This document shows, one piece after another, positions 45,054 to 51,911 of a stretch of DNA of 64,000 bases. The stretch's first letter is position 1; the number at the start of each line of letters is the position of its first letter. The translations under genes and the position numbers were made by a program. Under the pieces are notes generated by a model. That model ran no database searches. It saw nothing but the letters and a program-made list of their open reading frames with translations, and was not told the origin of the DNA. Origin of the DNA: Albidovulum inexpectatum (lineage in GTDB: Bacteria > Pseudomonadota > Alphaproteobacteria > Rhodobacterales > Rhodobacteraceae); the NCBI RefSeq assembly GCF_002927635.1, contig NZ_PRDS01000010.1:1-64000 (forward strand), in the 5' to 3' direction.

Positions 45054-46594
45054 ATCTGGATCTGTCCTTCTGGTTCGCGGTGTTCCTGCGCAGGATTCAC
45101 TATTTCATCCTGACATTCGTGCTGGTGACCGCCGCCTCGCTGGCCGCCGCGTTCCTTTTGCCGCCGGTCTATACCGCAAGTTCGACGCTGCTGGTCGAAT
45201 CCTCCTCGATCCCCGGGCCCCTGTCGGCACCAACCGTTCAGGCGCAGGCCCTTGAAAAGCTGCAGACGATCGAAAAGCGTCTGATGACGCGGGCAAACCT
45301 TCTGGAGATTGCCAAGAAGCTGCGCGCCTTCAAGGACATCGACAAGATGACGCCGGACGAGATCGTCCAGGCGATGCGGGACAATACACGTATCGGAAAG
45401 AGCGCCGGCCGAGGTCAGGCCACGATCATGACGATCTCGTTCGATGCGGAACGCCCCGCCGTCGCCGCGGGGGTTGTCAATGAATATGTGACGCTGATCC
45501 TGCAGGCCGATGTGGAGTTGCGCACCCGCAATGCCGAAGACACGGTAGAGTTCTTTCGCCAGCAGGTCGAAAAGCTTTCGGGCGAGCTGGATATCATGAA
45601 GGCCAGGATCCTGGACTTCCAGAACGCCAATGCCGACGCTTTGCCGAACACGCTGAACTTTCGCATGAACCAGCAGCAATTGCTGCAAAGCCGGCTGAGC
45701 GTCGTCGAACGGGATATCGCCACACTGAAAGACCAGCGCGAGCGCATGCTGGCGATCTTTGAATCCACCGGTCAGGTCACGGGCAGCACGATTGCCCAGA
45801 CCCCCGAGGCACGCCAGCTGGACCAGGCGCGTCAGCAACTGACGACCTTGTTGTCCACGCTTTCGCCCCAGCATCCACGGGTGCGTCAGCTACAGGCGCA
45901 GATCGCATCGCTGGAAGAGATCGTGCGCGCGCAAATGCCAACGTCCGGTGCCGGAGGGCAGCCTGGCGGCACCGCGGCCAGCATGCTGGACATCCAGCTG
46001 GCGGATCTGGACACGCGCATCCAGCTGCTCGAGGAGGAGCGGGTGCGGATCATCGACGATCTGGAAAAGCTCAAGGTGTCGATCGACAAGACGCCGGCGA
46101 ACCAGATTGCACTGGACGCCTTGACCCGCGATTACAACAACATCCAGCAGCAATACAACATTGCGGTGGACAAGCTGGCCAAGGCCGAGGCGGGCGAGGA
46201 AATCGAGGTCCGCTCGAAGGGAGAGCGCGTTGTCGTGGTCGAGCCTGCCTCGGAACCCACGCGGCCGACCAGGCCGAACCGCGTCCTGATCGCCGGAATG
46301 GGCAGCGTGGCGGGCATTGCCCTGGGCGTTGCAATGGTTGTCCTGCGCGAGCTGTTGAACAGGGCTGTGCGACGGCCCACGGATCTTGTCCGCGCCTTCG
46401 GGATCACGCCGATCGTGACGATCCCCTACATACGCACCCCGCGAGAGACGCGCATGAGACGGGCGGGCTTTGTCGCGCTGCTGGTGCTGGTCGCGGTGGG
46501 CATTCCGGCGATGATCTATGCCGTACATGTCTATTACCAGCCGCTGGATCTGATTCTGCAGCGCGCGGCGGCCCGTTTCGGAATACGGCTGTAG
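45050..46594 (+). CDS. GumC/Wzz-type chain-length determinant
   Basis: The 514-residue protein has membrane segments near 17-37 and 415-440 and a further hydrophobic pair near the C-terminus (GFVALLVLVAVGIPAMIYAVHVYY). The large periplasmic part is coiled-coil (about 160-375, with EKLSGELDIMKARILDFQNANAD and LDQARQQLTTLLSTLSPQHPRV). The Wzz signature near the second segment is RPTRPNRVLIAGMGSVAGIALG. It sets chain length and contacts the Wza-like channel. It has no kinase domain, as the kinase is encoded next. ATGA overlap couples it to the ATPase gene. Confidence 0.9.
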   Translation: MNLDLSFWFAVFLRRIHYFILTFVLVTAASLAAAFLLPPVYTASSTLLVESSSIPGPLSAPTVQAQALEKLQTIEKRLMTRANLLEIAKKLRAFKDIDKMTPDEIVQAMRDNTRIGKSAGRGQATIMTISFDAERPAVAAGVVNEYVTLILQADVELRTRNAEDTVEFFRQQVEKLSGELDIMKARILDFQNANADALPNTLNFRMNQQQLLQSRLSVVERDIATLKDQRERMLAIFESTGQVTGSTIAQTPEARQLDQARQQLTTLLSTLSPQHPRVRQLQAQIASLEEIVRAQMPTSGAGGQPGGTAASMLDIQLADLDTRIQLLEEERVRIIDDLEKLKVSIDKTPANQIALDALTRDYNNIQQQYNIAVDKLAKAEAGEEIEVRSKGERVVVVEPASEPTRPTRPNRVLIAGMGSVAGIALGVAMVVLRELLNRAVRRPTDLVRAFGITPIVTIPYIRTPRETRMRRAGFVALLVLVAVGIPAMIYAVHVYYQPLDLILQRAAARFGIRL

Positions 46595-46614
46595 GCTTGG
46601 GAGAGGGCGAAGGG

Positions 46615-47448
46615 ATGGAAAAGCTCGAAGCGGCGCTGGCCAAGGCCAGGCAGATGCGACAGCAGGCCATGGGCACAAGGCGGCCCGTGACGCCGGGTGA
46701 AGCCGACAAATCCCGCCCCGAATCTCGCGCGGACGCCTGGATCGACGCCTTTCAGGAAATCGTCCTGGACCCCGCGCGGCTGGAACGGAACAGGATCACC
46801 GCGCTTGCCGGAGGCCGCGAGGCCACGCCATATGACATGCTGCGTTCGCGCAGTCTGCGTTTCATGCGGGAAAAGGAATGGAACCGGCTGGCGATCACCT
46901 CGCCGGGCGCCGCATGCGGCAAGACGACCATCGCCGTCAATCTGGCGCTGAGCCTGGCGCGGCAGAAGGACCTGAAGGTGATGCTGTTCGATCTGGACCT
47001 GCGGCGTCCCGCATTGCATCGTGTGCTGGGGCAGGCGCCATCGGTCTCGTTTCACGAAGTCCTGACCGATCGGGCCTCGTTCCAGGATAATGGCCGCAGG
47101 ATCGGCGACAATCTGGTTGTCGCGATGAATGCGGGTCCCGCACGCATGCCGGCCGAGATCCTGCAGGCCGAGCGTACGGCCGAGATCCTGGACGAGATCG
47201 AGCGCCGCTGGCAGCCGGACATCATGATCTTCGACACGTCACCCTTGCTGGCAACCGATGACAACGTGGGATTCCTGTCCAACGTCGACTGCGCCTTGCT
47301 GGTCGCGGCGGCCGAGAAGACGACGCTGCCCAACATCGATATCTGCGAAAAGGAACTGGCGCAGCTGACCAATGTCCTGGGGGTCGTTCTGAACAAGTGC
47401 CGATATCCCGACACGCTTGCCGGGTATGACTACGAGTATTACGGCTGA
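46615..47448 (+). CDS. CpsD/CapB-like tyrosine autokinase
   Basis: The 277-residue BY-kinase domain shows Walker A ITSPGAACGKTTIAVNLAL near residue 100, Walker A' VMLFDLDLRRPALH, and Walker B DIMIFDTSPLLA. The C-terminus ends YDYEYYG with four tyrosines, the usual autophosphorylation cluster. The first 60 residues are a linker. It partners with the GumC-like protein just upstream (20-base gap) and cycles phosphorylation to control polymerisation. ATG 46615 has GAGAGGGCGAAGGG before it. A strong terminator follows. Confidence 0.9.
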   Translation: MEKLEAALAKARQMRQQAMGTRRPVTPGEADKSRPESRADAWIDAFQEIVLDPARLERNRITALAGGREATPYDMLRSRSLRFMREKEWNRLAITSPGAACGKTTIAVNLALSLARQKDLKVMLFDLDLRRPALHRVLGQAPSVSFHEVLTDRASFQDNGRRIGDNLVVAMNAGPARMPAEILQAERTAEILDEIERRWQPDIMIFDTSPLLATDDNVGFLSNVDCALLVAAAEKTTLPNIDICEKELAQLTNVLGVVLNKCRYPDTLAGYDYEYYG

Positions 47449-47471
47449 ACGGATGCCCCGGCCGCAAGCAG

Positions 47472-47498
47472 AAAGGCCGGGCGTTTGTCCGGCCTTTT
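47472..47498. terminator. bidirectional terminator between CpsD-like and VPLPA-CTERM genes
   Basis: AAAGGCCGG - GCGTTTGT - CCGGCCTTTT is a symmetric stem with an eight-base loop. It is followed by TTTTGCGTTT on the plus strand and by CTTTC on the minus strand. It lies between two convergent genes and can end both transcripts. Confidence 0.85.
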
Positions 47499-47523
47499 GC
47501 GTTTCGCGCTGATCGTTGCCGCT

Positions 47524-48186
47524 TCAGGCCGTCTTGCGACGGCGGCGCAGCGCGGCAAGTCCGCCCAGTCCGCCAAGCAGCAGAAGTCCCGCGGCCGGTA
47601 CCGGAACCGGCGCGATGCCGATGCCTGCCAAGGCCCCGTCGGCATAGCCATAGGCGTCATTGCTGCTCATGACCGTGAAGAAGATCTCGGTCACCGAGAT
47701 GGCGGCAAAGGTTGCCCCCACGAAGCCTGGCGCGCCCGTGCCCGCGACATCGGTTGCATACATCGATATCACGGGGAAGCCGCCGTTGATCGATGCCTGA
47801 GCCACCTCGAGCGACGAGCCGTCCTTGGCTTGGAAGAGGTCAAGGAAATAGAGCGCGTCCACCATGACGGGCGCCGAGAACGACACCTTGACCCATTCCC
47901 ACTTGTTGTTGGCGTAATTCGTGATTTCGTCATCGTTCTTGCCGACGCCATACCCGTCTGTCTCGAAGGACAGGCCGGTGCCGGATGGCATGGAGTTGCC
48001 GTCAAATGCCTGGCTGTTGTTGAGAACGTCACTTGCCGTCATCGTCCAGCTGACCGAGCCACCATAGAGAGTGCCGGACGCCCCCGTCGATGCCTTGGTG
48101 AAATCGATCACATAGGCGCCGGATGCAGTTGCGGCGCAAATCGTGCCAAGTGCCATTGCGGCCGCGGTAAAGACCTTCGAAACCAT
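47524..48186 (-). CDS. VPLPA-CTERM exosortase substrate, secreted
   Basis: The 220-residue protein has a signal peptide (MVSKVFTAAAMALGTICAATASGA), a central beta-rich domain with several Gly/Asn-rich strands, and a C-terminal sorting tail: motif VPVPAAG, hydrophobic stretch LLLLGGLGGLAAL and basic end RRRRKTA. This tripartite tail is the VPLPA-CTERM signal recognised by XrtD, encoded at 36682-38277. The core resembles surface-associated domains of such proteins, with no enzyme motif visible. It is transcribed alone on the minus strand from the 48187-48549 region. ATG 48186 follows GGTGGG; a GTG lies three codons earlier. Confidence 0.9.
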   Translation of the reverse strand: MVSKVFTAAAMALGTICAATASGAYVIDFTKASTGASGTLYGGSVSWTMTASDVLNNSQAFDGNSMPSGTGLSFETDGYGVGKNDDEITNYANNKWEWVKVSFSAPVMVDALYFLDLFQAKDGSSLEVAQASINGGFPVISMYATDVAGTGAPGFVGATFAAISVTEIFFTVMSSNDAYGYADGALAGIGIAPVPVPAAGLLLLGGLGGLAALRRRRKTA

Positions 48187-48549
48187 AATTCCCACCCTTC
48201 AGACGCGGAACGCGCCAGTATCGATTAAACAATCGCTAATCTTTTTAGCATGAAGCCGCCCGATCTCCAACATGAATTGCCACAATTGCGCCAAAATTGG
48301 GCGCTTCCATCCGCGACGGATGGCTAACCGTTCAGCCTGCATGAACAATTGCGCGTCGTCGCTGAAAGACGGGCTTGTGGTCCGGGCGGGAGATGTTCGA
48401 AACAGTGATTGTTAGGTGATAAAATTGGAGCTTATTGCAAAACAATGGCGTGGGCGGCGGGGCTGATCGATGGCCGGGCGCGCGGGGTACTGGACAAACC
48501 CTGACCCGGACTCGCAAAGTCGGCGGGAACCATTCAGGCAGGCCGCGTC
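48187..48549. promoter_or_regulatory. AT-richer divergent control region with repeated ACAATTGCGC
   Basis: This 363-base gap separates the VPLPA-CTERM gene from the glycosyltransferase gene and is visibly lower in GC than its surroundings. The ten-base word ACAATTGCGC occurs twice (48282-48291 and 48345-48354), and an imperfect palindrome GCGCCAAAATTGGGCGC (48288-48304) overlaps the first. GATTAAACAATC near 48225 is another small inverted repeat. These look like operator sites. No gene or known regulator site could be assigned. Confidence 0.45.
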
Positions 48550-49416
48550 ATGAACATCGCGATCATCATACCGCACTACAACGACGCGGCGCGGCTGAGG
48601 CGCTGCCTCGATGCCCTGGCGGCTCAGGACCTGTCGGGGTCCGAGATCGTGGTCGTGGACAATGGCTCGACCCAGCCGCTTGACGATATCGCCGCATCCT
48701 TTCCGCAGGTCCGTTTCGTCACCGAACACGGGCGGGGCGCCGCCATGGCTCGCAATCGCGGCGTGACCGAGACGCGGGCTGAACACATCCTGTTCCTTGA
48801 TGCCGACTGCATTCCGTCACCCGGATGGCTGAATGCGGCCCGCAGCGCGATCGGCAAGGCCGATATCGTCGGCGGTGCAATCGATGTCTTTGACGAAACA
48901 CCCCCGCCCCGCAGCGGCGCGCAAGCCTTCGAGACGGTCTTTGCCTTCAATTATCGCCGCTATGTGCAAAAGAAGCACTTTTCGGTGACCGCGAACCTGC
49001 TTACCCGGCGGCGGGTTTTCGATGAGATCGGTCCGTTCCGCCCCGGCCTGTCCGAGGACGAGGAATGGTGCCAGCGCGCCCGCGGCAGGGGTTTTTCGAT
49101 TGCGTTGGCCGAGGACATGCGGGTCGCGCACCCCACGCGGTCGGATTGGCCGGCGCTGCGGCGCAAATGGAAGCGCCTGACGTCCGAGATGTTCGCGCTG
49201 AACATGACCAACCATCCGGAGGCCCGGGGAAGGTTGCTCTGGGCTGGACGGGCGCTTCTCATGCCGGTGAGCATATTGGTGCATCTGCCGCGTATCCTGT
49301 TCAGTCCGCGCCTGAACGGGTGGGGTGAACGCCTGCGCGGAGCCGTCACTCTGGCGCGGTTGCGCCTGTTGCGCATGGCATGGATGACGCGCCAGGCGTT
49401 GACCGGGCGCCCCTGA
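48550..49416 (+). CDS. glycosyltransferase family 2
   Basis: The GT-A fold of 288 residues begins IAIIIPHYNDAARLRRCLDALAAQDLSGSEIVVVDNGS. The DxD metal motif is in ILFLDADCIPSPGWL, and the acceptor loop ED motif is SEDEEWCQRARGRGFSIALAED. The C-terminal basic/hydrophobic part suggests membrane association. It would extend the lipid-linked repeat unit. ATG 48550 is used. The 3' end is followed by a hairpin belonging to the convergent beta-helix gene. Confidence 0.9.
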   Translation: MNIAIIIPHYNDAARLRRCLDALAAQDLSGSEIVVVDNGSTQPLDDIAASFPQVRFVTEHGRGAAMARNRGVTETRAEHILFLDADCIPSPGWLNAARSAIGKADIVGGAIDVFDETPPPRSGAQAFETVFAFNYRRYVQKKHFSVTANLLTRRRVFDEIGPFRPGLSEDEEWCQRARGRGFSIALAEDMRVAHPTRSDWPALRRKWKRLTSEMFALNMTNHPEARGRLLWAGRALLMPVSILVHLPRILFSPRLNGWGERLRGAVTLARLRLLRMAWMTRQALTGRP

Positions 49417-49426
49417 AAAAAAAGAA

Positions 49427-49449
49427 CCCCGCCGAGAGGATCGGCGGGG
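49427..49449 (-). terminator. intrinsic terminator of the beta-helix gene
   Basis: CCCCGCCGA - GAGGA - TCGGCGGGG forms a nine-pair stem followed, on the minus strand, by GTTCTTTTTTTT. It lies 23 bases past the stop of the secreted beta-helix gene and just after the convergent GT2 gene. Confidence 0.85.
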
Positions 49450-49471
49450 CAGTTGGGAGCATTCCGAAAAC

Positions 49472-51211
49472 TCAGAAACTTTCGTATGCGCCGGCATCCG
49501 GTGCCTTGCCCAACGGGCGGCTGGCCCCCGTGATGTCCTTGGGTGGCGCGTATTGGGGATCGCCCGCATCGACACCGGCGGCCTGCGGATTGGACAACCC
49601 GAAGTCCAGCCCCTTGAAGTCGACGAATTGCGATGCGTGATTGCGCACGATCACGTTGTTGGTTTCCACGATTCCTCTTTGAGCGTTCGTGCTGACCTTG
49701 TTGCCGTTCACCAGGTTGTTGGCGACGGTCACGTTTTGCGACGGCGTGCCGTTCTTGTGGGGTGACAAGCGAATCCAGGGCCAGTTGTCCGACGTGCCGT
49801 CGATGTTCACGACCGTGTTGTTCACGATCATGCTGTTGAGCGCGCCGTTCATCGTTATCCCGTGATAGGCGCGGCTGACGATGAGATTGTTCCGAATCGT
49901 GAAGCCGTCATACATGCCATCGAACATCGACAGCCCCTGCAGCTTGCAGCGCAGCGGATTCGATCTGCTGGCGACCCACTCGACGATCTTGTTGTTCTCG
50001 ATCGTCATATTGCGCACGGTTCCGGTGCCGGGCTTGCCATTGGCCCCGATCGAGAAGGACTGGAAGCCGTCGGCATGGTTGCCATTGATCTGGAAGCAGT
50101 TCTGAACCTTGTTGCCCCGCACGATCGTGTCATCGCCATTGGCGCGCAACCCATCGCCCGAAAAGCCGTCCACGATGTTGTCTTCAACCAATGCGTTGTC
50201 GGCCAGGCTCTGAATGCCGTGATAAATGCCCGTGACCCGATTGCGCGCGATCGTCATCGTGTTGCCATCGATGTAAAGACCGTTGCGCTGGTTGGCCAGC
50301 CACTCGCTTTGCGTCCATTGCAGGTAGTTGCCGGAATCCGGAACCGCGCGGACGTCAAGATCGATGAAGGCCAGATTCGACGTGTCGGGGTAGCTGCGGA
50401 TCAGCGCACCCGTGCCGGCATTGACCGAGGTGGCCCAGACCTTCAGCCCCTGGAACACGATGTTGGAAGAATCGCGCACCGTGATCGAATCGACATGGGC
50501 GACTGCGCCAGCCATCGGCGCGATCACGACCGGCGAAGCGAACTTGTAACCCTTGATCGTGATCGGTCCGTGATAGCCGTCGAGCAAGAAGATCCGATCC
50601 CCGCCTTTCACCTGCCCCGAGGCCAGCAGGTTGCCAACCGACGGCCAGGTCTTTCCGGTCACCGCGGTGGGTGCAGAGCCGCTGGGTGCCACGGGTGTCG
50701 GCGCTGGCGCCTGGCCTCCCGTTGTCGGCGCGGATGGAGAGGTCGTGCCGGGCTGGGTGGCGCTGCCTTCGGTGCCCTGGCTGGCGCTCGTGCCGGTGTC
50801 GTTGCCCCCCGAGGTCACCGGCGTTTCGGTTGCAATGCGTCGTTCCCGGCGCGTCATGGTTTTCCTGGGCGATACCCACTTGGCGCCTGAACTGTCGATG
50901 ATGGTCACCGAGCCTTCGCCGCCGTTCGTGGAAGAATCGGCGGGTTGCGTCGCGCCTTCCGTATCCGTCCGGGTGTCGCTCTGGGTCCCCCGACGCAGCA
51001 GATACCAACGCTGCGCACGGCGCTTCTTTCTTTTGACGTCTTCGTCCGCGGGTGTTGCGTCAAGCGAGGCCTGCAGGGTCACGACACCCAGCGGGGTGCC
51101 CGCGACCGGACCTGGTTTGAGTGGTTGAACGAAAAAGTCGGTGGCAAGTGCAGTCGATCCCAGCAAGGCCGCCGCCGTTGCCAGCATCGCATGCGAGCAG
51201 AATCGTTTCAT
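49472..51211 (-). CDS. secreted right-handed parallel beta-helix protein
   Basis: The 579-residue protein has a signal peptide (MKRFCSHAMLATAAALLGSTALA), a Thr/Ser/Gly/Pro-rich low-complexity linker (about 75-190), and then a long stretch of parallel beta-helix coils with N-ladders: NNIVFQGLKV-like turns, NGLYIDGNTMTIARNRVTGIYHGIQSLADNALVEDNIVDGFSGDG and IENNKIVEW. This fold is shared by pectate/alginate lyases and mannuronan C5-epimerases. In an algD-containing locus an epimerase or lyase acting on uronate polymer is plausible but not shown by a catalytic motif. ATG 51211 has GAAGGGA upstream. Confidence 0.8.
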   Translation of the reverse strand: MKRFCSHAMLATAAALLGSTALATDFFVQPLKPGPVAGTPLGVVTLQASLDATPADEDVKRKKRRAQRWYLLRRGTQSDTRTDTEGATQPADSSTNGGEGSVTIIDSSGAKWVSPRKTMTRRERRIATETPVTSGGNDTGTSASQGTEGSATQPGTTSPSAPTTGGQAPAPTPVAPSGSAPTAVTGKTWPSVGNLLASGQVKGGDRIFLLDGYHGPITIKGYKFASPVVIAPMAGAVAHVDSITVRDSSNIVFQGLKVWATSVNAGTGALIRSYPDTSNLAFIDLDVRAVPDSGNYLQWTQSEWLANQRNGLYIDGNTMTIARNRVTGIYHGIQSLADNALVEDNIVDGFSGDGLRANGDDTIVRGNKVQNCFQINGNHADGFQSFSIGANGKPGTGTVRNMTIENNKIVEWVASRSNPLRCKLQGLSMFDGMYDGFTIRNNLIVSRAYHGITMNGALNSMIVNNTVVNIDGTSDNWPWIRLSPHKNGTPSQNVTVANNLVNGNKVSTNAQRGIVETNNVIVRNHASQFVDFKGLDFGLSNPQAAGVDAGDPQYAPPKDITGASRPLGKAPDAGAYESF

Positions 51212-51578
51212 TGCATGTCCCTTCGTTGCGCGAATGGTCGCCGCGAAATGTCTCCCCACCCCGAACAATGAGTCCAAAAGTGGCCAGACTTTGGCGCGAA
51301 TCGCGCCCGTTCATGACGCAAGGCCAGGGTGCTGACTTCGAAACGCTTGCAGGCGCCGATTCTGGGCATTTTCTTGCCGACTGCGGCTGTCGGGTCGGCA
51401 TCTTTTGGACACCTGTTGCGCGCGCTGCGTTTCGCTGCGGTTAACGCGGCTTGTCTAGACAGGCCGTGCGGGGCCGATCTTGCACCACTCGCGGATCAGG
51501 AGCCTTGCGCGGCGAGGCGATTCCCGAACCGCGCATGTCCCCGCGCATGGATGGCTCAGACAGTATGAGATGACAGGC
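51212..51578. promoter_or_regulatory. 367-base divergent region before the spike base gene
   Basis: The region lies between the minus-strand beta-helix gene and the plus-strand spike base gene. It contains a perfect ten-base palindrome TGTCTAGACA (51452-51461) and, just upstream, GCTGCGGTTAACGCGGC, an imperfect dyad. Either could be an operator controlling the spike gene 118 bases downstream. No promoter could be fixed and no gene is evident in the gap. Confidence 0.4.
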
Positions 51579-51839
51579 ATGGATCCATTTTCCGATTTTC
51601 CGACAACCCTGACGTCGCCCGCGCGCGAAGCGATGAACGTGACCCCCGACGATGCAGAGGATCTTGGCTATCTGCCACGGGCGATCTACGTGGGCGTGGG
51701 TGGTGATCTTTCGGTGCGGATGCCCTCGGGGCAGACTGTCCTGTTCCAGGGCGTCGCCCCGGGCACCGTGTTGCCCCTGCGTGCGGCCGGGATCAACGCA
51801 ACCGGTACGACGGCCGGAGGCATCGTCGCACTCTGGTAA
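51579..51839 (+). CDS. GTA/phage spike base protein, RCAP_Rcc01079 family
   Basis: The 86-residue protein shows the family's short pattern: DPFSDFPTTLTSPAREAMNVTPDDAEDLGYLPRAIYVGVGGDLSVRMPSGQTVLFQGVAPGTVLPLRAAGINATGTTAGGIVALW. In Rhodobacter capsulatus, Rcc01079 forms the base of the head spikes of the gene transfer agent, which bind the recipient's capsule. No other GTA structural gene is near, so it stands as an orphan inside the EPS locus. A start nine bases upstream (51570) is equally open. It has its own terminator. Confidence 0.8.
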   Translation: MDPFSDFPTTLTSPAREAMNVTPDDAEDLGYLPRAIYVGVGGDLSVRMPSGQTVLFQGVAPGTVLPLRAAGINATGTTAGGIVALW

Positions 51840-51866
51840 GGCAAGGGCGCAGGTCAAGGTGCAGGC

Positions 51867-51892
51867 AAGGCGCACGATTGCTCGTGCGCCTT
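51867..51892 (+). terminator. intrinsic terminator of the spike base gene
   Basis: AAGGCGCACG - ATTGCT - CGTGCGCCTT is a ten-pair stem with a six-base loop, followed by TTCTTTCG. It lies 28 bases after the spike base stop and 20 before the stop of the convergent 744-codon gene. Confidence 0.9.
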
Positions 51893-51911
51893 TTCTTTCG
51901 TCCTTTTCGGT

